This document shows positions 1-8,667 of a DNA stretch of 17,028 nucleotides, one piece after another. The notes under the pieces are model-generated. The model made no database searches, was not told the origin of the DNA, and saw only the letters and a program-made list of their open reading frames with translations. Positions within the stretch are counted from its first letter, which is position 1. Each line of letters opens with the position of its first letter. This DNA is from Stagonosporopsis chrysanthemi (lineage: Eukaryota > Ascomycota > Dothideomycetes > Pleosporales > Didymellaceae): the NCBI GenBank assembly GCA_022560025.1, contig JAFISE010000342.1, forward strand, positions 1 through 17,028, in the 5' to 3' direction. The translations under genes were made by a program, and so were the position numbers.

Positions 1-26
1 GGGTGGTGGGGGGGGGTGTGTGTGGG

Positions 27-97
<71 letters not shown>
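1..97. repeat. G-homopolymer window end (probable artefact)
   Basis: Bases 30-97 are an unbroken run of 68 G. Bases 1-29 are G with a few T and one A. Read outward from the neighbouring gene (minus strand) it is poly-C followed by C with CA/CCA patches. It begins exactly where the conserved dienelactone hydrolase reading frame stops making sense. Filamentous fungal telomeres are usually TTAGGG repeats with the G-rich strand pointing outward; here the outward strand is C-rich and no hexamer repeat is visible. An assembly or base-calling artefact is the best reading. Confidence 0.8.
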
Positions 98-658
98 CGT
101 ACCAGTCGCTCCAATCCGGCCGTTGCATGTCGGCAGGTCGAGCAGTATGTCGACGGACAGCTTGGCGTCTTCATCATACGCAGACACTTTCTTGGTGATT
201 TTCCACTCGTTGCCTGCATCGGTGCCCGGGCCGTCGTACGCGAGCGGCTCGGGACCGGTGAATTCGTGGTAGGATGAAGGGGCTGCTACAATGTAGCCCT
301 GGGAGGCGATTTGGCGGGCGAATCGTGCCACGGGGCCCGTTACTGGGGAGGGTAAGTCGAGTTGGAGGGAGACAGTGGTGCGGATGGTTGGGACGGTGAG
401 TGGGAATGTCACGTGGGCACGGAAACGCGAGAGCCGTCTGCTTGGTTATGGCGCGAGTTGTCACACACCTTGGTAGATCTCTGAGAAGACAACGACGCCG
501 GGGAATTTTGCTTTGGGGTAGTTGGCAATGGTTGGGTGGAAGATGAAGACCCCTACGCTATGGTCAGCATTAGCAGCAGGTGAAAGAGTCAATCTGCACG
601 CACTCATATTGCCACCCGCCTGGGTGGACACATCCTTGTGTGTCTCTGTGATGAGCAT
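98..658 (-). CDS. Dienelactone hydrolase family protein, 3' part missing
   Basis: Alpha/beta-hydrolase of the dienelactone hydrolase family; fungal members are mostly uncharacterised cytosolic hydrolases of cyclic or small esters. Three exons are visible on the minus strand: 658-604, 552-469 and 342-98, with introns 553-603 (51 bp) and 343-468 (126 bp). Joined, they give about 128 residues starting MLITETHKDVSTQAGGNM, then a core containing FPGVVVFSEIYQVTGP and GYIVAAPSSYHEF and ending GRIGATG. The start at 658 has A at -3 and gives the family-like N-terminus. The family's nucleophile elbow (G-x-C-x-G-G) should follow GATG directly, but the frame turns into threonine and then a proline run encoded by poly-C, so the catalytic Cys, Asp and His all lie outside the window. 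The first intron is a multiple of three without a stop, so a retained form would stay in frame. Family assignment is firm; substrate is unknown. Confidence 0.85.
553..603 (-). other. Stop-free 51-bp intron, multiple of three
   Basis: Intron 1 of the dienelactone hydrolase gene. The donor (gtgcgt) follows codons for AGGNM plus one base, and the acceptor is gcgtag. Splicing rebuilds an Arg codon and gives NMRVFIFHP, which fits the family. Unspliced, the 17 extra codons contain no stop and the frame is kept, so intron retention would make a longer protein rather than a truncated one. Confidence 0.7.
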
Positions 659-1015
659 TGTGAATGTCAATTGCTTGTTGTCGTGATCGAGACCATCAAT
701 CAAGCTGTGGGAGCTCGACGGTCGAGGAAGGTGGGGTGGAGGGGCAGCAGCGCACAGACAGTCAAGCAACATCATCACAGCACGAAGCTTCACGTGAATT
801 ATATCGTCTTTCTTCCTATATCTGACGCCCATAGGGCTCTTGCTCTCCTAAATGTCCTCCTCCTTTTGTGCACCAACAAACTGTCCGATGAACGCTCATC
901 CACGGCTCTGCGCTTGTGGATGTGCTTTTCCGCGCCATGTGCAATGCTGCTAATGACTTTTGGTCGTGTGAATCATGAGCATACGCCCTGCCTATCCCCG
1001 CTCGAGTCCGCCCTT
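659..1015. other. Intergenic: hydrolase upstream region and protease 3' end
   Basis: Both flanking genes are on the minus strand, so this 357-bp interval holds the promoter/5' UTR of the dienelactone hydrolase gene and the 3' UTR of the ubiquitin protease. The only clear element is a 10-bp palindrome around CACGTG at 789-798. Open frames crossing it have no recognisable protein features and overlap the hydrolase start on the other strand, so I do not call a gene. Confidence 0.6.
789..798. promoter_or_regulatory. Palindromic CACGTG E-box
   Basis: ttcacgtgaa is a perfect 10-bp palindrome about 130 bp upstream of the dienelactone hydrolase ATG. CACGTG is the core bound by fungal bHLH factors (Cbf1/Pho4/SREBP types). 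The position suits a promoter element; function is inferred from the motif alone. Confidence 0.35.
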
Positions 1016-3748
1016 TCATGACTCGATGCGTTGGTAGAACAGGATGTATGCCACCTTGTTGTCCCTCACGTTCTCCTTGGCAAGAGGAGTCCTCTTCCCA
1101 GCTGAAGTCGGCGTCGCTGTGCCGTTCACGACACCAGCCCACTTCTTCGGGTTGTCCTTCTTGTCTGCGCCATTGACCTGGTTCCAGCCGCCCTTGTCGG
1201 CAGCCTCCTCGTCAATGTCGATCTGAGCAAAGAAGTTCTTGCTCTTCCCAGCGTCATTTTTGTGTTGTTCCAGAGCAGCAGCCAGAAGCTTGGGGTCTTC
1301 TTCGGCACCACCCTCAGCGACGTCTTCGGCACGGACCCGGCGCAGGATTGTGTCGTCCATGCGAATCCATTCCCGGCCTTCCTGGCGACGAAGGTCAACC
1401 GTATAGTGGCCACCACTCGCGTTCTTGCCGTGATGGTAGACAACGCCTGTCAGCCTGTACTTGGGGAAACCACCTTGCGCTTGATATCCTCCGCGCTTGT
1501 GCTGAGGGAAGACCTCCTTTGGGATCTCCAGCTCCAGAGGGTATCCGATCTTCTTCCAGATCTTCTGTGGACCCTTCTCGTCGTAGTGGAAGCGTTTCAG
1601 GTGAAGGATCAGGACTGGCGGCAGGGTTTCAATGTGTACCTGCTTTGTAGAAGCACGCGAGCCGCTTCCAGCGCTGTCCAAAGTCTCCAGACGCGTGAGA
1701 TTCTTGAGCGCGTCTGAGATGTTGTTGATGTGCGGTTCGCCAATGTCCAGCTGCAAGGGCTGGTAGGGCTCGAAGGTAACCGAAGGCTTCTGTCCCGACT
1801 TCCTGTATTCGGAGCGGAGCTTGCCACCAAAGATTTTCGTAATAGGCGTCTCGACCTCGACAGTGCCAGAGGACTGAGTGACCGAGGTCTTCTGCTTCGC
1901 CGTGACTTCGAGCCATCCACCATCTGCCGAGTTCGACCGCTCGGTCTTCTGTGATGCACCGTTCTGGGCAGCGGCCGCCTGGCCCTTCTTGATGACATGA
2001 GCGCAGTCGTCGTGTAGGCCGGCTAGGAGAAAGCCCAAGAACTCCTCGGCGTCTTCCTGAGAGCCGCGCTTCATGTTATCGAAGCGAGGCAGACGCCTGA
2101 TGGTGTCATAGACGTATTCAGGAGTCAGAGGGTCGCCATACTGTTCCAACTCATCGTTCTTCAGGCGCAGGCGCAACTGCTCGACCGAGGTGGCCGAGTC
2201 AATGACCTTGAAATCGCGTAGAAAGTCGATCATGGCATCAACGAGCGGGGTCTCCGACTTGAAGCTATGCACAGCTCGCTTTGCCGTCTGGTCGAGGAAA
2301 TCGTAAAAGGGCGCACAAAATAGAAGTACTTGAAGAACCTGTCGGAGGTTAGCAGTCGATCAGTGGAGCAGAGCTTGTGCACCTACAGAGTTCATGTAAC
2401 AGAGGTTGCCAGTATTTACAAGGCCGCGAGGCTCGATGAACGACACTTTCTTTTCGGCATCAACAGAGTACGAAGCGAGGACATCGGCGAGCGAGTTGCT
2501 CTTTGGCGCTGCTGGACTGTTGGTGCTCACAGCACCGTTTGTCGTCGCTGGTGGTTGTGCGTGTGGCTGCACTTGCGGCGCAGCTGGCGCATTCCCCTTT
2601 ACCAGCGCTGCCCACGACTTTGGTGCAGCAGGTGCCGCAGGTGCCGCAGGCTTAGGCGCTTCCTCGGCGGTCGCCGCCTCTGGTGCAGGCGCCGCAGCCC
2701 CATCAATGGGTTTCGGCTGGGGCTTCTCAACAGGAGGTGACTTGACAGACTTTTGGGTTGTGGATGCGGCGCTCGCTGCCTTGGCGGGCTTGATGGGGAT
2801 GAGCGGCACGGCTGGCTTTGTTGTGTTGCGGGCGTGCTTCTGGACAGGAGCAGCGGCTTGGGCAGCAGGCTGCTGGACGGACGGGACATCGATCTCGGAG
2901 GGGGGGTGAGAAGTGGATGGAGTGTCAACCTCGGCGTCAGAGGGCATAGCGATGGTGGAAGCTTGGGACTCTTCTGGCTCGCCTGCAGACTCGAGCTCGC
3001 CGTTGGCTGTGTCCTCGACGGTCTTGGTGCCGTCGTGCACGTCCTGCTCGCGCGAAGGCAGGGCGAGGCCTTGCTCTTGGGCGTGTACAGGGCCCCTCTT
3101 TCTTCTCCTCCGTCCAGCAGCACGGGCGGGGAAATCTTCGTCGGGCACCGACAGCCAGGGCAAGGGCGGGTAGAAGGGCGTGAAGGTCGCAGGCTGAGGG
3201 GGCGTGGATGGCGGGGCAGCGTGCGCAGGCTTCGTCTCGACGGCAGGCGCAGGGCTGGCAGCGGCGACAGGTGCAGGCGGAGTAGGAGAGTGCATGTGCA
3301 CCTGCGCCTGCGAGTGGACCGAGGGCGACGACGGGGCGCGCTGGGGCGTGTGTATGCGCTGCAGCGGGGGCGTGTGGGAGTGCACAATGGGCGGCGTCTG
3401 GCCGAGCGAACGGTTGACCGGGGGCAGGGCGGCCATGTGCGGGTGCGAGGAGACAACGACGGGCGAGGCGTGGGGCTGGGGCTGGGGCTGGGGCTGGAAG
3501 AGGCGCGGGGGCATGTTGTACTGTGGTTGGGGCTGGTAGGGGTTCCACTGCTGCATGTGCGGCATCTGCGGCGGGTAGGCGTGCGGCGGGCCATAGTGCT
3601 GGGGGTGATGGTAGGGCGCATACGGGTTGTGGTAGACGGGCGAGTGCGTCTGCGGCGGCGGGACGTAGTGGTACTGCTGGTACGGGTGGTCCAGCTGCTT
3701 GCGGCCGTGGTGGAACGGCCCACCGGGCGGGATGTGGCCTGGCATCAT
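1016..3748 (-). CDS. UBP3: Ubiquitin-specific protease, UBP3/USP10 type
   Basis: Cysteine protease (USP/UCH family, C19) that removes ubiquitin from proteins. Yeast Ubp3 (with Bre5) and animal USP10 (with G3BP) act in the cytosol on Sec23, ribosome turnover and 40S proteins. Two exons, 3748-2387 and 2338-1016, are joined across a 48-bp intron (2339-2386) with branch site CTAAC; the product is 894 residues. Residues 1-440 are low complexity: first His/Pro/Tyr/Gln-rich, then Ala/Pro/Ser-rich. The USP domain follows. The Cys box NTGNLCYMNSVLQVLLFC spans the splice junction, with catalytic Cys about residue 450. The QEDAEEFL block, the VLILHLKRFHYDEKGP block, the His box YHHGKNASGGHYTVDL (His about 765) and WIRMDD (Asp about 782-783) are all present, so the enzyme looks intact. 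The first ATG has C at -3 but the next codon is also ATG. The gene is divergent from an RNF10-like ligase. The UBP3/USP10 subtype rests on domain layout and neighbour logic; the USP family is certain. Confidence 0.92.
2339..2386 (-). other. 48-bp intron splitting the USP Cys box
   Basis: Donor gtaggt, branch gctaac, acceptor gacag. Splicing gives LCYMNS joined to VLQVLLFC, the canonical USP Cys box, immediately after the catalytic Cys. The intron contains an in-frame stop, so retention would destroy the protease domain. Confidence 0.85.
3471..3497. repeat. Hexanucleotide microsatellite (ggggct)4 in coding sequence
   Basis: Four tandem ggggct units at 3472-3495 lie within the first exon of the ubiquitin protease and encode the Gln-Pro repeat (QPQPQPQPH) near residue 90 on the minus strand. 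Gain or loss of units would keep the frame, so length variation between strains is plausible. Confidence 0.8.
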
Positions 3749-4835
3749 GGGCGGCAGGCGGTGTTGCCTCGATGTCGGGCGCCGGTCAGCTCGACCAAGC
3801 GTCCAACCGGCGAGGCAACGGGGGGCGCGCGCGGGCGGGGAGCGGCAGGCGGCGCCGGTGGAGGGCGACGCGACGGGGCGGTGCGGGCGAGGGCGCGGGC
3901 GGCGGTGATGGCGTCGAAGAATTACTGCTGGGCTGCGGCCGCGGGTCGCGCGACGTGCGGCGAGGGCGAACGGGGGCGGGGACGGGCAAGCGGGAGGCGG
4001 GCCAGGCTCGTTGGCATTGTATCAGCACGACATGAGTGCAGTCGAGACGGCCCGGCGATGGGAGGCGCGCGGATGCGTGGGGGGGGCGGGCGGCGTGGTG
4101 GAGAGGGGTGCTGGCGGTGCTGGCGGTGCTGGCCGGCGATGGAGTCGAAGAGCTGCGACGGGAAAGCGAAAGCACGGCGCGTCTGTGCGGGCCGCATTCA
4201 CACAGCACGCACACGCAGCAGCCCTCACCACGTCGAGTCGGTGCATGCTGTGCGCACCCATCGCCGTGTCGCCGCCGTGCAGTCGAGTTGGTATACTGCC
4301 TGTCGGTCTGGACGCCTGCACAGCCCTCACATCCTGCCTTGAGCCACACACGCAGCACCATGCGCTGATGTTCGCCCGCTCGCCGTGAGGCCGATGAAGT
4401 CATCTCGCCCGGCTATAGAACCCTTGCTCAAAGCTTCATTCAGCGCTGACAGCAAGCACCACGCCGAGGCCTCTCCATGGCCAAAAGCTGCGTGGCTGGC
4501 ATGCCATCAATACGTAGTGTAGCAGCTCCATATACTACTGCAGACATTCAGCCAAAAGGCAGACCCAGAAGCAGCATACAGACCTCCAGCCCACGTGATG
4601 CTGCGATCTAGCCATGACGGTTATCCACCACCGATCGCCACCTCTCTGACTCTCCAAGTCCATCCCTCTGGGGGACCCAAACGCTCACAACCCAAATTAA
4701 GCCCCTGCCCGCTCACACCCCCCGTATCCTTAGCCCCTCGCTGCGCGCCTCTCTTTCCTTTTGTTCTCGTGTTGGGAAGCAGCTGTGCATAGCGCCGGAA
4801 CGCCGTCATCGTGAGCCCCTCGCGCGGGTAGCATC
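3749..4835. promoter_or_regulatory. Divergent intergenic region between UBP3-like and RNF10-like genes
   Basis: The two genes are transcribed away from each other, so this 1,087-bp stretch must hold both promoters and 5' UTRs. The left half (3780-4150) is strongly G-rich on the + strand, with a three-unit 9-bp repeat of tgctggcgg at 4109-4135. The right half has a TATA-like tatagaac near 4413, CACGTG at 4592-4597, and a pyrimidine tract at 4749-4768 about 70-90 bp before the ligase ATG, typical of fungal transcription start areas. Long open frames here are a by-product of high GC and show no domain. A noncoding 5' exon for either gene cannot be excluded. Confidence 0.6.
4592..4597. promoter_or_regulatory. 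CACGTG E-box upstream of RNF10-like gene
   Basis: cacgtg about 240 bp before the ligase start codon. It is a typical bHLH core but only six bases, so chance is possible. Confidence 0.25.
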
Positions 4836-7080
4836 ATGTCGTCGAACCCACCCTCGGCTGCCTCGTCGTCCAAAGCCTCTGCGCCCGCCGCGCCGCAACC
4901 GTCCGCGCAGAACCAGTCCGCCTCTGCCACCGTCAACTTCTTCGGCCAGCAACGCGGCAGTCTCCCCTTCAAAAACTCCCCCGTCCCGAGGAACAACCAG
5001 GCGGCCAAGAAGCAGAACAAAGGCTCCAAGAAGTTCCGGCAGTCGGACGAGGATGATATTGCTGAATCGGTACGTGCCAACCCCCTGCAGACGAAGCCAG
5101 TCCTGACAGCTCAGCTCGCCATGCGTCCGTACGGCAATCGCAAGGGACAGACGTCCATCACCCACCTCATGAACTTTAATCTCCCGCCTCGCCCGCAGAA
5201 CCATCACCACGACCGCCATGGCCAAGGCAGGGGTTACAGACGCACCCCTACCTGGGGCGTTGGCTCTGGTTACCATGCCTCTGACAAAGCAAGGTACACA
5301 GTCCACCTGTCTCAGCTAGCCATCATGACTAACCCCATACAGATACGTGCACGCGAACTACCGCTTCATTGTCGATCCGCGTGGCGACTATCGCGCTCAG
5401 GGAGTTGACGCCGATATCCATCTGGACTGGAACAATGTCCTTCAGATCTTGGCTTCGTCCGTCTCGCAGGATGCCTCATGTCCCATCTGTCTTGGGACGC
5501 CAGTAGCTCCCAGGATGGCCCGCTGCGGCCATATCTTCTGCTTGCCCTGCCTCATTCGCTACATGCATTCAGAAGATGAGGCGCAGCAGCCTGTGAAGAG
5601 AGCCCGCTCGAAAAAGTGTCCGCTGTGTTTCGACACCATCTACGCCACGGAGACGCGGCCTGTACGCTGGTATGTTGGGCAGGAGGGAGAGCCGCCGCGG
5701 GAAGGCGGCGATGTTGTACTTCGCCTGGTCATGCGCTCAGCTGGAAGCACGCTGGCCATGCCCCGCGATGGCGCTGAAGTACTGGGCAAGGATGAGGACA
5801 TTCCTTGGTACTTTGCTGCAGAGGTCATGGACTATGCACGGGTACTCCGTGGCGGAGAAGATTATATGGTGCGTCAATTCGACCAGGAGATTTCAGAGTT
5901 GCGTCAGCAAGCCGAGGAAGACGAAGTCATGTTCGGCGAGGACAACGTGCAGTGGGCAAAGAAGGCTATCCGCAGCATCGAAGAGTCGAAAGAGAAGATC
6001 CGAGGGATTGGGAATCCCCCAGAGTCTGCACTTAAGCCAGCAGAACCAAAACCAAAGAGAGCCCCGATTGTGTATCGCGAGGATGCGCCCGAATTCTTCC
6101 CGTCTGGACGTGACACTACCGGAGAGTTGGAGACCACGTCCGTCGAGAGCAGCCAACAGAGGAAGATGTCCATGTCTTCGCAGACATCGCGAACAAGCGT
6201 GCCAGCAACGCTCGCTGAGATCCGCAATCGCCAGCACCACGACCAGAGCCGCACGCCATCCGAGTACTTCTTCTACCAAGCGCTTATGCACTACTATCTA
6301 GCCCCACTTGATATTCGCATTCTCAAATCTGCTTTCGACAACTTTGCGCTGTTCCCCGCCACAATCCTACCACGCGTGGAGCACGTGTCAACCGGCCATG
6401 TCGTTGATGATGAGCTAAGGAAACGCACAAAGTATCTTGCGCATCTGCCGTATGGCTGCGAGGTTAGCTTCTTGGAGTGCGACTGGACCGACACTGTTGC
6501 GCCTGAAGTTCTAGAACGGTTCAAGGCCGACATCGACAAGAGGCGGAAGAAACACCAAGATAAGGAAGGCCGTGAAGAGAAGGCGAGATTACGAGCGGAG
6601 AAGGCAGAGTACGCTGAATTCAACTCAGCTCGAAGGAAGCGGCCCAGTATAACGGAACGATTCTCTGCGGCCGACTTCCTCCCTCTGGCATCTGCGAGCA
6701 ACCCCGACGGTCAGTCTGCCATTGATGGTGAAGATGCGTCAACCTCACCACCATGGCCGGCCAGGCGAGGCGAAGGATTTGCTTCTTTGGCCTCCCCGTC
6801 CACCAGTCCTTCTGCCCCACGGACCGTCTGGGGCACGACTGCTATAGCAGGCGCGTCGCCTGTGCTCGCGCCATTGGATCACAATGCCGACGACGGCTGG
6901 CTGCAAGGGTGGGAGAGGGACTTGCTGCAGGAGGAAGAAATGATCGCTCAGGCACAGGCAATGTCGCTAGGAGAAGAGGCAGAGTCATCCACAGCAGCCG
7001 CAAAGAAGCCAGCAGGTGGCAAAGGCAAGAAAAAGAAGAAAATCACACTCATGAGCACGAACGTGCGGAGGGGAGCATAG
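4836..7080 (+). CDS. MAG2: RING-HC E3 ubiquitin ligase, RNF10/Mag2 family
   Basis: E3 ubiquitin ligase. Human RNF10 and yeast Mag2 attach ubiquitin to 40S ribosomal proteins (uS3; also uS5 for RNF10) on stalled or defective ribosomes. Three exons, 4836-5069, 5115-5293 and 5343-7080, give 716 residues; introns are 45 bp (5070-5114) and 49 bp (5294-5342). The N-terminus is Ser/Ala/Pro-rich and basic. A conserved block around GQTSITHLMNFNLPPRP and YVHANYRFIVDPRGDY precedes a C3HC4 RING: Cys 184, 187, 199, His 201, Cys 204, 207, 230, 233 (CPICLGTP ... CGHIFCLPCL ... CPLC). A coiled-coil-like charged segment follows near 405-430, and the C-terminus ends in a lysine-rich KGKKKKK tail as in the family. 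The start has A at -3. The gene is head to head with the USP10-like gene. RING and family are confident; the ribosomal substrate is inferred from homologues. Confidence 0.88.
5070..5114 (+). other. 45-bp stop-free intron, multiple of three
   Basis: Donor gtacgt is strong; ctgac lies close to the tcag acceptor. Removal joins EDDIAES to LAMRPYGNRKGQ. Left in, it adds 15 codons without a stop. Its very short length and the close spacing of branch site and acceptor make this the least certain intron in the window. Confidence 0.6.
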
Positions 7081-7140
7081 AAGTCAAATGTCTTTTAGCG
7101 AAATTCCACTGAGTAGCATGGCGCGAAAGGTCTCACAATC

Positions 7141-7146
7141 AATAAA
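7141..7146 (+). terminator. AATAAA polyadenylation signal
   Basis: aataaa lies 61 bp after the RNF10-like stop codon in an AT-rich patch, where an mRNA 3' end is expected. Confidence 0.5.
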
Positions 7147-7201
7147 TCTATAAATCAACGCAAGCATGAACAACCGTCGTTCCTTCCACCGCAACGCAAT
7201 C

Positions 7202-7209
7202 TGACGTCA
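7202..7209. promoter_or_regulatory. CRE/ATF palindrome TGACGTCA
   Basis: A perfect 8-bp cAMP-response-type site 89 bp upstream of the ketohexokinase-like start codon. Fungal bZIP factors of the ATF/CREB class (AtfA, Sko1 types) bind this sequence. The position fits a promoter site; regulation by stress signalling is inference. Confidence 0.45.
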
Positions 7210-7297
7210 TAGTAAACAGTCAGTTCCACCGAAAACACCATCAGACAGACTTGATGGCACAACATTGCCAAACATTCATACTGCCACTAACCCAACC

Positions 7298-8566
7298 ATG
7301 CCGCACATCATCTGCGTGGGCGCGGTCTACATGGACACTATTCTTTCGTACGCAACACAAACATCCCAAAAGCCCTGGCCGACATCAGTAAACTGACCGA
7401 CCCAGCGTGCCCCATTTCCCCGAAGAAGACACCAAGCTGCGAGCAACAAACCTCATCCGCCGCCGCGGCGGCAACACCGCCAACACCCTCGAGGTCATAT
7501 CTCAGCTCCTCCCCGCCGACAATTTCGACACCGAGACCCTGACCTACGCCACCGAGCTGTCCCTGCTGACCGTTCTCCCGGACCAAAAGTCGCCCGACAC
7601 CCAGACCGTCATCTCCTCCTTGCCCGACGTGTCCACCCGCCTCTTCCAGTATCGGCAGGGCCAGCACGTCGCCGCCAGTAGCTACATCATGCAGTCCGCG
7701 GCCAACCGAACAAGGACGATTGTCAGTGCTAATCCGCTCAAGGACATGACGGCGCGGGAGTTTAGGGCGGCGATTGAGCCTCTTGTTACGCCCGAGACGG
7801 AGAAGGGCGAGGTGTGGATCCACTTTGAAGGACGCGTGCCGCAGGTGCTGTTGCAGTGCGTCACGTGGCTGAGGGAGAGGTATGGGTATCATGGCAAGGT
7901 CAAGGTCAGTGTCGAGTGCGAGAAGCCAGATAGGGTGGGGCTGGAGGATGTCGCGGCGCTGGCGGACGTGGTGTTCTACTCGAGGATATGGGCGGAGGTA
8001 AGTCGGTCTCCGTATTTGACACATTCAAAGACTATCGTCAGTCAACAGAAACAGCTGTAGCCTCAGCTTCTGTTTGCCATTCTCGAGACCAGTCCAGCTC
8101 TCGTACGTGGTTCATGAACTGACTCACCCGCCAGGCACACACCGACTCCTCCATCTGCGCACCACCCATAACCGCCGCCGAGTTCCTCCACTCCCAGCTC
8201 CCGCACACCCGCCCCGACGCAACCCTAATCTGCACCTGGGGCTCCTCCGGCGCTGAAGCCCTGCGCAAAGGGACCAACAACCGGCCGCTCGAAGCTTCCT
8301 CTCCCGGTTGGAGACCCGCGCCCTCGTCACTGCCAGACGCTTCTCACCCCGCAGAGCCTGTCGACACTGTCGGTGCGGGCGACACGTTTGTTGCTGGGAT
8401 GCTGTATGCGCTGGTGCAGCAAAAGACGTGGGGGCTGGATGAGCGGTTGGCGTTTGCGAATGAACTTGCGGGACGGAAGGTGTATAGAGAGGGGTTCGAT
8501 GGGTTGGGGGAGGAGATGAGGGGGAGTGAGCTGTGGGGTGCGAAGGTGACGGGGGGTGGTCAGTGA
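7298..8566 (+). CDS. Ketohexokinase-like pfkB sugar kinase
   Basis: ATP-dependent carbohydrate kinase of the pfkB/ribokinase family. Exons 7298-7347, 7406-7997 and 8135-8566 give 357 residues; introns are 58 bp (branch ctgac) and 137 bp. Features in order: N-terminal strand CVGAVYMDTILSVPHFPEED; sugar-binding RRGGNTANT (about residues 36-43); WIHFEGR, which parallels the WIHIEGR-like segment of animal ketohexokinase; VSVECEKP; then the pfkB signature VDTVGAGDTFVAGML with catalytic Asp about 297; and a C-terminal EGFDGL also seen in ketohexokinases. The start has A at -3. Animal ketohexokinase makes fructose 1-phosphate and can also act on D-xylulose. The gene is tail to tail with a xylulokinase. 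The pfkB family is certain, the ketohexokinase-like subfamily likely, and the true fungal substrate unknown. Confidence 0.85.
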
Positions 8567-8667
8567 CCTGAGTCATACGGGTGAGACACAAGAGGGGAAG
8601 AAGTAGCGGTCAAGATATCCATACTCAATCCCACCATCACATTACCAACAATAACAATAACAACCCT
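8567..8667. other. Short convergent intergenic region
   Basis: Only 101 bp separate the stop codons of two converging genes. The right part is A/C-rich with aataacaataac on the + strand, a plausible 3'-end signal for the sugar kinase transcript. Transcripts may overlap. Confidence 0.6.

Larger units (their letters stand above)
7081..7297. other. Intergenic between RNF10-like and ketohexokinase-like genes
   Basis: These 217 bp separate two + strand genes and hold the ligase 3' UTR (AATAAA at 7141) and the sugar kinase promoter (TGACGTCA at 7202). No further gene is seen. Confidence 0.6.

Noticed and set aside
1..97. Telomere or subtelomeric repeat
   Set aside because: The outward strand is C-rich, the reverse of a telomere 3' strand, there is no TTAGGG-like period, and a gene is broken at the junction.
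638..1021. 127-codon open frame on the + strand between the first two genes
   Set aside because: It overlaps the start of the hydrolase gene and the end of the protease on the other strand, and has no domain, no signal and no plausible splice partners.
3815..3842. Strict G-quadruplex motif
   Set aside because: The run of six G followed by later G runs does not provide four separate G3 tracts with loops of one to seven bases.
2753..4342. Long open frame on the + strand across the protease gene and its promoter
   Set aside because: It is Arg/Gly/Val-rich, antisense to an intact conserved protein, and arises from high GC and few stops. No domain or intron logic supports it.
4595..4792. Small open frame just upstream of the RNF10-like gene
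   Set aside because: It lies in the promoter/5' UTR with low-complexity Pro/Ser content. An upstream ORF role is possible but not supported.
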